Shown: positions 15,099-24,167, counted from the stretch's first letter. The stretch is DNA of 59,171 nucleotides from Candidatus Gastranaerophilales bacterium (GCA_024695865.1 JAILHI010000038.1:1-59171); one strand, 5' to 3'. Notes: generated by a model not told the origin, from the sequence alone. Translations and numbers: made by a program.

Positions 15099-15968
15099 TT
15101 ACAAGAAAGTTATATATTTTTTCTGATTATCTTCAATATGTTTTTTTGTTAAATCAAGTGTATTTTGGACAAGCATAGCCACCGTCATAGGCCCTACGCC
15201 GCCCGGAACGGGCGTTATCAGAGAAGCCTTTGGTGCAACCGTTTCAAATTCGACATCGCCGCACAATTTGCCGTCTTTTCTCGAAATTCCGACATCTATC
15301 ACAATTACGCCGTCTTTAACCATATCGCCTTTTAAAAACTCGGGCTGACCCGTTGCGCAAACAATCAAATCTGCGTTTTTGGTAAAAGTTTCAATATTTT
15401 TGGTTTTTGAATGGCACATCGTAACCGTCGCATTTCTCTGAAGTAAAAGTTGGGCAATCGGCTTGCCCACAATATTTGAACGACCTATTACAACAGCATT
15501 TAAGCCTTCCAATTTTACCTTGTATTCATCAAGAAGTCTGATTATCCCTTTCGGCGTACAGGCAACCGTATTTGGAATTTGCCCCGTAAACATTTTACCC
15601 GCATTGATATAATGAAAACCGTCTGCATCTTTTTTGGGAGAGATTGCATTTAAAACTCTTTCCGTATCAATATGAGGCGGCAAAGGAAGTTGCACAAGTA
15701 TTGCATCAACAAGTTCGTCCTTATTAAGTTTCAAAATATTTCCGATGAGTTCCTTTTCCGAAACATTTGCATCAAGTTCAATCGTTTCCGACAAAATTCC
15801 CGTTTTTTCGCAGGCTCTCTGCTTATTTCTGACATATATCTGCCCTGCCTCGTTATCGTTTGTAATTATAACGACAAGCATAGGAATTTTGGATAAACCG
15901 TCAACTTCAGAAGAAATCTGTTCGTAGATTTTTGAGGCAAGAGCCTTTCCGTCTGCAATATTTGTCAT
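15099..15968 (-). CDS. folD: bifunctional methylene-THF dehydrogenase/methenyl-THF cyclohydrolase
   Basis: FolD interconverts 5,10-methylene-, methenyl- and 10-formyl-tetrahydrofolate in one-carbon metabolism. The 289-aa protein has YVRNKQRACEKTGI (catalytic tyrosine and lysine: YxxxK), QLPLPPHID, SPKKDADGFH, the NAD(P)-binding VIGRSNIVGKPIAQLL, and PVPGGVGPMTVAML. The ATG overlaps the stop of the upstream CooC-like gene by 4 bp (ATGA), showing translational coupling. The pairing of folD with a CooC-like ATPase recalls acetyl-CoA pathway clusters, but no carbon monoxide dehydrogenase gene is present in this window. Confidence 0.95.
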   Translation of the reverse strand: MTNIADGKALASKIYEQISSEVDGLSKIPMLVVIITNDNEAGQIYVRNKQRACEKTGILSETIELDANVSEKELIGNILKLNKDELVDAILVQLPLPPHIDTERVLNAISPKKDADGFHYINAGKMFTGQIPNTVACTPKGIIRLLDEYKVKLEGLNAVVIGRSNIVGKPIAQLLLQRNATVTMCHSKTKNIETFTKNADLIVCATGQPEFLKGDMVKDGVIVIDVGISRKDGKLCGDVEFETVAPKASLITPVPGGVGPMTVAMLVQNTLDLTKKHIEDNQKKYITFL

Positions 15969-16723
15969 GATAAATCACTCCTCGGAATATTTAATCTGTA
16001 ATAAAACTGTTCGATTGCATTTTGAACATTTTCGGATAATTTTTCACCGTCGTCGCTCTCTGCCAGAGTATCATCAAACGGTATCATTCCCAAAACGGAC
16101 AAATCATATTGTTCCGTAACCGAATAAGCCTTTTGCATATCGTCATTTTTAACGCTGTTAAGAACAACACCCATCTGACCGTCTGCGGCATATTTTGCAG
16201 AATATTCTTCAATTCTTTGCGCAAGTTTTGCGGACTCAACCGTCGGCTGTGTTACAATCAGCGTAATATCTATCTGAATATCTACAAGTTGATAAAGATA
16301 TTTTAAATCAAATTCGCAGTCAAAAATAACGATATCATAACGGTTTATCAATTTGACAAGCGCATCGTTAATCTGCTTTGTAATCGGACAGCGGCAATCT
16401 TTTGAACCGCTGAGCCATGAAACAATCAAATCCGTATTATCGTCAATAGGTTCAAGAATATCTTCCAAAGCCCATTCAACGTATTCCTGTTTTGTCATAT
16501 TGGCGGGAATACCCGTTTTGTATTCATGCTTGCCGCTTCTGATACCGTAAATGGTTTTTCTGACGTCTTTTCCGAAAGAATGACCCAATTCGCACGTCAA
16601 ATCATTATCAAACAATAAAATTGTCTTTTCGGGAAAGGCCTTTCTGAAAACAGAAAACATATTTTTTGCAACAGTGGTTTTTCCGCTTCCGCTCTTTCCG
16701 GTAACCGCAACCGTTAATGTCAT
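15965..16723 (-). CDS. CooC-like P-loop ATPase (nickel-insertion type)
   Basis: The 252-aa protein is a MinD/CooC-family NTPase: Walker A VTGKSGSGKTTVAK near the N-terminus, switch aspartate in LLFDND, and the conserved VIFDCEFD segment. It keeps a CxC motif (C110-R-C112), the metal-bridging motif that CooC uses at about the same position to bind nickel or zinc as a dimer. CooC helps load nickel into carbon monoxide dehydrogenase. It is translationally coupled to folD (4-bp overlap). GGAG lies about 7 nt before the ATG. If the organism lacks CODH, the ATPase must serve another metalloenzyme or be a relic; that cannot be settled here. Confidence 0.75.
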   Translation of the reverse strand: MTLTVAVTGKSGSGKTTVAKNMFSVFRKAFPEKTILLFDNDLTCELGHSFGKDVRKTIYGIRSGKHEYKTGIPANMTKQEYVEWALEDILEPIDDNTDLIVSWLSGSKDCRCPITKQINDALVKLINRYDIVIFDCEFDLKYLYQLVDIQIDITLIVTQPTVESAKLAQRIEEYSAKYAADGQMGVVLNSVKNDDMQKAYSVTEQYDLSVLGMIPFDDTLAESDDGEKLSENVQNAIEQFYYRLNIPRSDLS

Positions 16724-16784
16724 TAAGTGTCTCCATATATATTTATATAATGATTATACAATAAAATATTACTTATTTTCACCC

Positions 16785-17078
16785 TTATTCATCAAGTGAA
16801 TTTTTACAATGAGGACAAATTTTAGCGGAACGTTTTACGCTGTTTCCGCAACAGGAACAAACTTTATAAACCTCACCCATTTCGGGTTCATAATTCCGTT
16901 CCTGTTCCTCCTGATGCTCTTTAATTTTAACCTTTGTCTGTTTGTAAAAATTATAGGCCAAAGCAAACAAAATCAAAAAAGCAACAACATAATACAATTT
17001 GAGTTTTACAAAAAGCCAGACAAATAACACCGTCCACAAAAGACAGCCTAACGGGTTTATCTGTTTAAAATACACCAT
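16785..17078 (-). CDS. small membrane protein with C-terminal zinc ribbon
   Basis: The 97-aa product has two close hydrophobic segments (about residues 10-24 and 28-45), a charged helical linker (KIKEHQEEQERN), and a zinc-ribbon CSCCGNSVKRSAKICPHC whose two CxxC pairs can bind one zinc. The ribbon would face the cytoplasm if the linker is cytoplasmic. I do not recognise a named family. It overlaps the tsaB stop by 1 bp (stop and start share a base), so it is the last gene of the bamA-tsaE-tsaB transcript. Confidence 0.65.
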   Translation of the reverse strand: MVYFKQINPLGCLLWTVLFVWLFVKLKLYYVVAFLILFALAYNFYKQTKVKIKEHQEEQERNYEPEMGEVYKVCSCCGNSVKRSAKICPHCKNSLDE

Positions 17079-17752
17079 TAATTCCCCGCTTTCTTTGGCA
17101 TTGTGATTGAGGGCGGCTGAATATACAAAGGCTTTGCCTTTGCCCAGAAGTAATCATTATCAGAAGATAATTTTTCAAGAGTTGCTCTGTACAAATATTC
17201 TCCGAGAGGATAATCCTCCGCCTCATAATCAATTGCGTTAATTCCGTTTTCCGACAATATTTTTTTCATAGAACTGTCGGTTATAATTTCAAAATCATCA
17301 CTTTTGCACAATTCAGCGGCTTCCTCATACACAACAATATCGGGAGTTTTTATCTCTTCACCGTTTTTACCGTAGATTGCCGCATAAGATTTATGTTTTC
17401 TTGCATCGAGCAAAACAAGTGATTTTTTATCGGTTTTATTTATCCTTGACAAAATTTCCAGAGAGGGAACGGGAACAACCTTTATATCCGCCTGTTGCGC
17501 CGCAACTCTTGCAATAACTGTGCAAATTCTAATCCCCGTAAAACTTCCGGGGCCCTCATTGATACCTATTACATCAATATCCTGAAATTTTATATCATAC
17601 TTTTTGAAAATATCAATTATTTCAGGTACAAGCGAAACGCTGTGATATTTTTCGTCAGTGGAGGTGATTTCCCTGTTTTCTAAAATTTTTTCATCTTCGC
17701 CATAAGTCAGATAGGTTTTATTTAAAGAAGTGTCAAAAGTCAATATTTTCAT
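17078..17752 (-). CDS. tsaB: tRNA t6A37 biosynthesis protein TsaB
   Basis: TsaB is the scaffold partner of TsaD in the complex that adds threonylcarbamoyl to A37 of ANN-decoding tRNAs. The 224-aa sequence begins MKILTFDTSLNKTYLTY, the ASKHA phosphate-1 type start, and carries GINEGPGSFTGIRI, the family hallmark, then VPVPSLEIL. TsaB lacks the metal site of TsaD, as here. It abuts tsaE (stop and start overlap at 17752) and the zinc-ribbon gene at its other end. The ms2-adding enzyme for the same nucleoside, MtaB, lies 5 kb away in the divergent operon. Confidence 0.9.
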   Translation of the reverse strand: MKILTFDTSLNKTYLTYGEDEKILENREITSTDEKYHSVSLVPEIIDIFKKYDIKFQDIDVIGINEGPGSFTGIRICTVIARVAAQQADIKVVPVPSLEILSRINKTDKKSLVLLDARKHKSYAAIYGKNGEEIKTPDIVVYEEAAELCKSDDFEIITDSSMKKILSENGINAIDYEAEDYPLGEYLYRATLEKLSSDNDYFWAKAKPLYIQPPSITMPKKAGN

Positions 17753-18222
17753 TATAATGCCATTTTTTCAACAATTTTTTCCGACTTTTCACCAATTGCG
17801 GAAAAGTCAAACTCTCTTTCAGTTTCATTCAGATAGGTAATATTTACAATTACCCTGTCAAACGGTAATTCGGTATCGGGCGAAAATTCCGCCCATTCAA
17901 CCATTGTAAGAATTTTGCCCTCGGAATATTCCGAAAGTTCGTCCGTAACGGTTGATACACCCTCGCTTTCAAGCCTGTATAAATCAAAATGATAAACGGG
18001 AAGTTTTCCGCTTTTATATTCGTTTAAAATCACAAAACTCGGGCTTGTAACCTTTTGTTTGACATCAAGATATTTGCAGACAAGTTTTGTAAAAGCCGTT
18101 TTCCCCGCACCGATATCGCCGTGCAGACATACAAAAGCACCCGTTTCCGAAACAATTTCGGCAAACTTTTTAGCAATTTTTTCGGTATCAGCGATATTTT
18201 CACACCGCAGGCTGCAAGTCAT
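17752..18222 (-). CDS. tsaE: tRNA t6A37 biosynthesis ATPase TsaE
   Basis: TsaE is the ATPase that resets the TsaB-TsaD complex after each round of t6A synthesis. The 156-aa protein has Walker A in HGDIGAGKTAFTK, the SPSFVILNEY segment, HFDLYRLES, and MVEWAEF, all typical of the family. It shares a base with tsaB downstream and with bamA upstream (ATG at 18222 overlaps the bamA stop), indicating tight co-translation of the three genes. Confidence 0.93.
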   Translation of the reverse strand: MTCSLRCENIADTEKIAKKFAEIVSETGAFVCLHGDIGAGKTAFTKLVCKYLDVKQKVTSPSFVILNEYKSGKLPVYHFDLYRLESEGVSTVTDELSEYSEGKILTMVEWAEFSPDTELPFDRVIVNITYLNETEREFDFSAIGEKSEKIVEKMAL

Positions 18223-20207
18223 CAGAACAAATCTCCGATACCAAACGTAAAGGCGCCTTTGCTGTTGCCGTCGCCGACATTTGTAAGCGGATAACCGTAA
18301 TCTATGCTGAGAGGGCCGACACCCGGAACATAAACTTTGATTCCGGCACCGATTGCAACACCGTATCCTGGTCTGTTATAAATAACATCGGAAACAGTAG
18401 TGTTAAACAGTTTACCTGCATCGGCAAATACCGCAAATTTAACGTTATCAAGGAATTTAAGTTTTTTAATTCTGTCGAGGAAGAATAACGGTGTCGTCAA
18501 TTCAACCGAACCCATTACATAAGAATTACCCGTACCGATTGAACTCATCTTGTAACCTCTTACGGAATAAGGGCCGCCAAGTCTGAATGCCATTACCTCA
18601 GGAATATCGCCGTGTATTGTTCCGCCTGCTCTTGCCGTAATAGACAATGCCGACTTCGTCATGACGGGAATATATTTTCTGACACCGCCTGTTAAAGTAC
18701 CGTGAGTGGAACCGAAGTCATTCAAACCGAGATTTTCCGTAAATCTGATATTAGCAACCAAACCGTCTCTGGGGTTGATAAGTCTGTCTCTGGTGTCATA
18801 TACCAAGGACGGCGACAACGACAGGAAGGTTCCGCCTTTGAGTTGTTTTGCACGTTCCGAAATCGGAACACCGTGAATTTTGTATAAACTTGCTATCTTC
18901 AGGAAATCGCCTTCCTTCAAATTAACGTTTTCAACACCGATTTTGAAGGAACCCGACAAATTACGGAATTTTCTAAACTGTTTTGAAGCAACTGCTTCCA
19001 AACCGAATCTTCTTTCCATAGCAAGAGGAATTTGATAACTTGCATAATTCTGCCAATAACCTTTATAAAGCATTGAAACATCAGTTCCCATAAATCTCGG
19101 TTCAAAGAAACTGATATCACCCTGGAAGTTTGCTCTGTTCAAGGTAGAATCATCGGATAACAAAACACCTGTACCTGCGAGGAAGTTAATGGAAATTCTC
19201 TGTCCCTTGCCCATAAAGTTATTTTCGATAAATCCTGCCTGACCGAAGAAACCTGTTGCAGTATCAAGACCGCCGCCCAAACTGATGGTTGCGGTTCTCT
19301 GCTCGATAAGGTTAATTGTTACGTCATAATAATTTGAATTATCGTCACATCTTTCGATAGTACGGTTAACATCTTTAAATGCCTGCGTTCCGTACAATCT
19401 TATCAAATCTTCTTTAATTGTATTTTCGTTGTAAACCGTTCCCGGAACGGAAAGAATGTTTCTGTTAACTACGTAATCTTTTGTCTTATTGTTACCTTCA
19501 AATTTAACGCTGTTAATCATACCTTCCGAAATATTGATATTTACACAGCCGTCGGGGTCGTCCTGAACCTGACTTACTCTCGCAAGAATATAACCTTTTG
19601 AAGCATATAATTCTTCAATTTTTTCAACAGCAGAGTTTAAAGTTGATATATTTTGCGGCTGATTTTCAAGCGGTGCAAGCAATTCCGAAATTTCGCCCGC
19701 CGAAACAACCGTATTACCCGTTATCGTAAAATCTGTAATGGTCTTATTTTCTTCTACGTAAATTTTTAAAACAATGTTATTATTTTCGTCTTTTAGCGGA
19801 ATGGCTCTCATTTTTTCGGTAAACCAGCCCAAATTGTAGATTTCCGTCAGACCTCTCTGAATATTTTCGGGGGAATAAACATCACCGACCTGCATCTTCA
19901 TTGCATTCATAATCTCGGAATTTCGGATAATTTTGTTTCCCTCAATGCTGATATTTGAAATAACGGGAGTATTTTTTGTTTTCTTTTCTTTCTTCGGGGT
20001 TTCGGGAGCGGCTTCATTTGCCGAAGAAGTTTCCTCAACGGGATTGGCTTCTTCCGCAATTAAATCACCCGATAACAAAAGGGTTTCCGTTTCATCAGGT
20101 ACGGGAGGCATAAATTTTTCAACACAAAAAGCAGGACTGCATAATCCCGCCGCAATGACAGCTATTGAAAGTATTTTATTTATATATCTTTGCACTCTTA
20201 CCCGCAT
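18222..20207 (-). CDS. bamA: outer-membrane assembly protein BamA/Omp85
   Basis: BamA folds beta-barrel proteins into the outer membrane. I set the start at ATG 20207, giving 661 aa with a signal peptide (hydrophobic core about residues 12-26, cleavage after AFC or nearby); a longer frame would bury that signal. A linker of about 40 acidic residues follows. Then come three POTRA domains (roughly residues 65-140, 140-220 and 220-300), and a C-terminal 16-strand barrel that includes RLGGPYSVRGYKM, the conserved loop-6 VRGY motif. Three POTRAs rather than five is the cyanobacterial-type layout, supporting a Cyanobacteria/Melainabacteria-like host. A TATAAT box lies about 23-28 nt before the start. 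Confidence 0.9.
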   Translation of the reverse strand: MRVRVQRYINKILSIAVIAAGLCSPAFCVEKFMPPVPDETETLLLSGDLIAEEANPVEETSSANEAAPETPKKEKKTKNTPVISNISIEGNKIIRNSEIMNAMKMQVGDVYSPENIQRGLTEIYNLGWFTEKMRAIPLKDENNNIVLKIYVEENKTITDFTITGNTVVSAGEISELLAPLENQPQNISTLNSAVEKIEELYASKGYILARVSQVQDDPDGCVNINISEGMINSVKFEGNNKTKDYVVNRNILSVPGTVYNENTIKEDLIRLYGTQAFKDVNRTIERCDDNSNYYDVTINLIEQRTATISLGGGLDTATGFFGQAGFIENNFMGKGQRISINFLAGTGVLLSDDSTLNRANFQGDISFFEPRFMGTDVSMLYKGYWQNYASYQIPLAMERRFGLEAVASKQFRKFRNLSGSFKIGVENVNLKEGDFLKIASLYKIHGVPISERAKQLKGGTFLSLSPSLVYDTRDRLINPRDGLVANIRFTENLGLNDFGSTHGTLTGGVRKYIPVMTKSALSITARAGGTIHGDIPEVMAFRLGGPYSVRGYKMSSIGTGNSYVMGSVELTTPLFFLDRIKKLKFLDNVKFAVFADAGKLFNTTVSDVIYNRPGYGVAIGAGIKVYVPGVGPLSIDYGYPLTNVGDGNSKGAFTFGIGDLF

Positions 20208-20229
20208 GTCAAAGTTAACTTCCAACAAA

Positions 20230-20235
20230 ATTATA
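20230..20235 (-). promoter_or_regulatory. -10 box of the bamA operon
   Basis: TATAAT on the minus strand lies 23-28 nt upstream of the chosen bamA ATG. No convincing -35 hexamer with 16-18 bp spacing is seen. It supports the shorter BamA start, because the upstream in-frame codons would lie within or before the promoter. Confidence 0.4.
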
Positions 20236-20371
20236 ACACACACAAAAATAATTAGTATAAATTTATTTCACAAATAATATAAACAGTGCAAATTGCTTAA
20301 ATTTTTGTAATATTTTTGTATTATAATAAGTTTGGATAAACATACGAAAACAAAGACAAAAGGACATACAA

Positions 20372-21598
20372 ATGATTATTCCAAGCATAGATTTAATGAA
20401 CGGAAAAGCCGTACAACTCAGACAGGGCAAAGAAAAAGTTCTTGAAAGAGAAGATGTCGAAGCCCTTGCAAAAGAATTTGGCAAATACGGCGAAATTGCG
20501 GTGATAGACCTTGATGCCGCTATGGGAAAAGGTGATAACGAAGAAACAATTGCAAAAATATGCAAAATCGCAAAATGTCGTGTAGGCGGCGGAATAAGAA
20601 CACAGGAAAAGGCAAAAAAAATGCTTGCCCTCGGCGCAAAAAAAATAATTATAGGAACCGCAGCAAGTGAAGAATTTTTATCAAAACTTCCGAAAGACAA
20701 AGTGCTTCTTGCCATTGACGCAAAAAACGGCAAAATCTCCCAAAAGGGCTGGAGTGAAGAAATTGACCGGACACCTGCCGATTTTGTAAAACGTTTTGAT
20801 GATTTATGCTCGGGCTATCTGTACACCATCGTCGAAAATGAAGGTATGATGCAGGGTACAAAAATCGATGAAATTCAAAAAATAAGAGAAATGACAAAAC
20901 ATGAACTCGTTGCGGCAGGCGGAATTTCAACGGTTGATGAAATTGTCAAACTTCAAAAAATGAACGTATCAACACAACTCGGAATGTCAATCTACACAGG
21001 TGCGGTTGATTTAAAAGAAGCCTTTACCGCATGTATGGACTTTGAAAAACAAAACGGGCTTATCCCCACAATTGTTCAGGATATTGACACAAAACAGGTT
21101 TTAATGCTTGCCTATTCAAATAAAGAAAGTCTTAAAAAAACCTTTGAAAGCGGACTTGCAACATATTTCAGCCGTTCAAGAAACGAACTCTGGACAAAAG
21201 GTCTGACATCGGGCAACACTCAAGAATTTGTAACCGCAAGATTTGACTGCGATATGGATTCACTTTTATTCAAAGTTCGCCAGAAAGGTAATGCCTGCCA
21301 TTTAGACAGATATTCCTGCTTTGAAGAAAAAGATTTTTGTATAGATGATTTATACAAACTGCTTTTGGACAGAAAAGAAAAATTGCCCGAAAATTCTTTC
21401 ACAACAAAACTCTTCAAAAATGAATTTTATTTGCAGAGAAAAATAATGGAAGAAGCCTTTGAGTCCGTAAACTTCGCAAAGGGCGACGGTCTTGAATGGG
21501 AAGCGAGCGATTTAACCTACTTTATGCTGACCTTTATGGCTATGCACGGTGTAACGCCGCAAGACATTATTAACAATCTTGCTTCGAGGACAAAATAA
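20372..21598 (+). CDS. HisA-HisI-HisE trifunctional histidine biosynthesis fusion
   Basis: The single 408-aa frame joins three enzymes. Residues 1-225 are HisA (ProFAR isomerase): D7 in PSIDLMNGKAVQL, D116 in LLAIDAKNG, and AAGGIST. Residues 228-325 are HisI (PRA-cyclohydrolase): MLAYSN, YFSRSRNELWTKG, the metal aspartates in FDCDMDSLL, and cysteines C293, C309 and C316. Residues 326-408 are HisE (PRA-ATP pyrophosphohydrolase): KIMEEAFE and EASDLTYF, the MazG-like acidic metal site. The fusion therefore covers three consecutive steps from PR-ATP to PRFAR. HisIE fusions are common; HisA joined in front is unusual to my knowledge. The stop overlaps the hisD start by one base. Confidence 0.9.
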   Translation: MIIPSIDLMNGKAVQLRQGKEKVLEREDVEALAKEFGKYGEIAVIDLDAAMGKGDNEETIAKICKIAKCRVGGGIRTQEKAKKMLALGAKKIIIGTAASEEFLSKLPKDKVLLAIDAKNGKISQKGWSEEIDRTPADFVKRFDDLCSGYLYTIVENEGMMQGTKIDEIQKIREMTKHELVAAGGISTVDEIVKLQKMNVSTQLGMSIYTGAVDLKEAFTACMDFEKQNGLIPTIVQDIDTKQVLMLAYSNKESLKKTFESGLATYFSRSRNELWTKGLTSGNTQEFVTARFDCDMDSLLFKVRQKGNACHLDRYSCFEEKDFCIDDLYKLLLDRKEKLPENSFTTKLFKNEFYLQRKIMEEAFESVNFAKGDGLEWEASDLTYFMLTFMAMHGVTPQDIINNLASRTK

Positions 21599-22830
21599 TG
21601 AAAATTGCTGACAAAATAACCGATGATTTTTTCAGAGACACAAACGATGTTACGGAAACGGTAAAAAGTATCATCAACGACGTTAGGAAAAACGGCGACA
21701 GTGCGGTTAAAGACTATACGAAAAAATTTGATAATACCGAAATTGAAAACTTTGAAGTTTCAAAGGAAGAAATCGAAAACGCAATAACTTCGCTTGATAA
21801 AGAGATTTTAGAGGCTTTAAAATTTTCAATAAAAAATGTCGAGGATTTTGCAAAAGCACAGTTAGGTTCTGTTAAAAATGTCTGTTTTCAGGCAGACGGC
21901 GCCGTTTTAGGCCACAAAATCATTCCGATAGAAAAAGTCGGTTGCTATATCCCGGGAGGAAATTATCCCCTGCCGAGTACCGCCGTTATGACGATTGTTC
22001 CCGCAAAAGTGGCGGGGGTAAAAGAAATTATTGCGGTTTCGCCTAAAACAAAACCCGTAACTATTGCGGCGGCGCACCTTGCAGGCGCAACAAAGATTTA
22101 TAAAATCGGCGGCGTTCAGGCAATCGCCGCTCTTGCCTACGGAACGGAAACAATCCCCGCCGTTGATAAAATCGTCGGCCCGGGAAATAAGTACGTTGCA
22201 ACCGCAAAAAAAATCGTCTATGGCGATTGCGGAACAGACTTTGTCGCAGGCCCGTCCGAAGTTATGGTTATAGCCGATGAAAGCGCCAACCCCGAATTTG
22301 TTGCGGCTGATTTGCTTGCACAATGCGAACATGATAGGGACGCAAGAGCGTATCTTTTGTGTTTTGACGAAAATTTTGCAAAACAGGTTGATGAAAGTGC
22401 AAAAAACTTTTTGAAAACTCTAAAAACAGCCGAAATAGCAAAGTTTGCCTATGAAAAATCCGTTGCTTATATTGTTGGAAATATTGATGAAGCGGTTGAA
22501 ATTGCAAACAAAAAAGCCCCCGAACACCTTGAATTATGCCTTAAAAACGTAAATAACGAGGTGGATAAATTCAGAAATTACGGCTCGTTATTTATAGGCA
22601 ATTATTCGGCAGAAGTTTTCGGTGATTATGTAAGCGGAACAAACCACACTCTGCCGACAAGCCGTGCCGCAAGATACACAGGCGGTTTAAGCGTTTTTGA
22701 TTACATAAAAATTCAAACCTTTCAAAAAATCGAAGATGCCGAACTTTTTGCAAAGTACGCATCAATTTTGGCGGAACAAGAGGGTCTTTTTGCCCACAAA
22801 CTCGCATCTGACGTAAGAAAGAAACACTAA
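21598..22830 (+). CDS. hisD: histidinol dehydrogenase
   Basis: HisD oxidises L-histidinol to L-histidine in two NAD-dependent steps. The 410-aa protein has CYIPGGNYPLPSTAVM, the family signature around VGPGNKYVATAKK, the zinc-ligand segment AQCEHDRDARAYLL, and the C-terminal GTNHTLPTSRAARY with the catalytic-region histidine. It overlaps the stop of the HisA-HisI-HisE gene by 1 bp and its own stop overlaps the mtaB start by 1 bp, so all three are co-translated. The remaining his genes are elsewhere. Confidence 0.95.
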   Translation: MKIADKITDDFFRDTNDVTETVKSIINDVRKNGDSAVKDYTKKFDNTEIENFEVSKEEIENAITSLDKEILEALKFSIKNVEDFAKAQLGSVKNVCFQADGAVLGHKIIPIEKVGCYIPGGNYPLPSTAVMTIVPAKVAGVKEIIAVSPKTKPVTIAAAHLAGATKIYKIGGVQAIAALAYGTETIPAVDKIVGPGNKYVATAKKIVYGDCGTDFVAGPSEVMVIADESANPEFVAADLLAQCEHDRDARAYLLCFDENFAKQVDESAKNFLKTLKTAEIAKFAYEKSVAYIVGNIDEAVEIANKKAPEHLELCLKNVNNEVDKFRNYGSLFIGNYSAEVFGDYVSGTNHTLPTSRAARYTGGLSVFDYIKIQTFQKIEDAELFAKYASILAEQEGLFAHKLASDVRKKH

Positions 22831-24113
22831 TGCCGACGTTCATGATAAAAACCTTCGGTTGCAAAACCAATCAGACAGAATCTGCCGTAATGGAAGAAAA
22901 ACTCTTGCAGGCAGGGTTTTCGGCGGCAAAAAACGTGTCTGAATGTGATTATTACATCTTCAATTCCTGTGCCGTAACTCTTGAAGCCGAAAAAAAACTT
23001 CTTCAGGCGGTAAAATCGTTTAAACACAACAACCCGCAAACAAAAATTATCCTGTCAGGCTGTTATGCTCAACTTCATAAAGACGAAAAAAATCCGCTTT
23101 TTGACAAAATTTTCGGTATTTACGAAAAACCCGACATTGTAAAAATTATCGAAAACGACACAAAAATTACGGTTTCGGACATTAATTCACATAAAGATTT
23201 TCGATATGAAAAACTTTCAAACTTCAACCGCACAAGAGCAACGATAAAAATTCAGGACGGCTGCAACAACCGATGCTCATACTGCACAATCTGCATAGCA
23301 AGAGGTCTTTCAAGAAGCTGCAAAACAGAAGATGTTATTGAACAGATAAACACTTTATCCGATAACGGCTACAATGAAATAGTTTTGACGGGTATCCATG
23401 TCGGTCAGTGGGGGCTTGATTTTTCACCGAAAAAATCTTTTTTGGACTTGCTCAAAGAAATAGAAAAAACATCAATAAAAACATACCGAATAGGCTCGCT
23501 TGACCCGAATGAAATTACCGATGAACTTATTGATTTTCTGAAAAAATCAGAAAAATTCTGTCCGCATTTTCACTTGTCTTTGCAGTCTTTATGCGATAAA
23601 ACTCTTAAAAACATGAACAGACATTACGGTTTTGAAAAAATCAAAAACGTTGTTGAAAAATTAAATTCTTCTTTTGAAAATGTTTTTCTCGGAACGGATA
23701 TCATTGTAGGTTTTCCGCAGGAAACGGAAGAAGATTTTAATACAACGTTTGAAAGATTAAAAGAACTTCCGCTTTCGCAAATTCACGTTTTTCCGTATTC
23801 CGCAAGACCAAACACGGTTGCGGCAAAAATGGACGGACAAATTCCGCAGGCTGAAAAGCACCGAAGAATGAGCCTTGTAAAAGAAGTTTCGGAAGAAAAA
23901 CATCTTGAATTTTTAAAGAAAAATATCGGAAGCAGATTTTTTGTAACGGTTGAAAAAAATCCCGACAAAAAAACAGGGCTTTACAAAGCCGTAACCCCAA
24001 ATTATATAAAAGTGTTTTTTGAGGGAACACCCGATATTAAAAACAAATATGTTCAAATACAAATTAAGTCGGTTGATGAGAACAGTCATAACGTCTTTGC
24101 GGAAACATTGTAA
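22830..24113 (+). CDS. mtaB: tRNA t6A37 methylthiotransferase MtaB
   Basis: MtaB is a radical SAM enzyme that converts t6A37 to ms2t6A in tRNA. The 427-aa protein has the three methylthiotransferase parts: an N-terminal UPF0004 domain with auxiliary-cluster cysteines (FGCKTNQTES, NSCAVT, SGCYAQ), the radical SAM core CNNRCSYCTI, and a C-terminal TRAM domain (about residues 365-427). The order and the FGCKTNQ start favour MtaB over MiaB or RimO. It shares a stop/start base with hisD. The enzyme that makes its substrate (TsaB, TsaE) is encoded in the divergent operon across the 20.2-20.4 kb gap. A hairpin terminator follows. Confidence 0.9.
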   Translation: MPTFMIKTFGCKTNQTESAVMEEKLLQAGFSAAKNVSECDYYIFNSCAVTLEAEKKLLQAVKSFKHNNPQTKIILSGCYAQLHKDEKNPLFDKIFGIYEKPDIVKIIENDTKITVSDINSHKDFRYEKLSNFNRTRATIKIQDGCNNRCSYCTICIARGLSRSCKTEDVIEQINTLSDNGYNEIVLTGIHVGQWGLDFSPKKSFLDLLKEIEKTSIKTYRIGSLDPNEITDELIDFLKKSEKFCPHFHLSLQSLCDKTLKNMNRHYGFEKIKNVVEKLNSSFENVFLGTDIIVGFPQETEEDFNTTFERLKELPLSQIHVFPYSARPNTVAAKMDGQIPQAEKHRRMSLVKEVSEEKHLEFLKKNIGSRFFVTVEKNPDKKTGLYKAVTPNYIKVFFEGTPDIKNKYVQIQIKSVDENSHNVFAETL

Positions 24114-24143
24114 ATCGGCAGTGTGCGAAAAAATATAAAAACA

Positions 24144-24167
24144 AAGAGAGGTATAAACCTCTCTTTT
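24144..24167 (+). terminator. rho-independent terminator of the his-mtaB operon
   Basis: AGAGAGGT (24145-24152) pairs with ACCTCTCT (24157-24164) over a 4-nt loop and is followed by TTTT. It lies 31 bp after the mtaB stop. Confidence 0.85.

Noticed and set aside
15099-16723. Wood-Ljungdahl cluster
   Set aside because: Only folD and a CooC-like ATPase are present; no CODH, acetyl-CoA synthase, formyl-THF synthetase or methyltransferase of that pathway is seen nearby.
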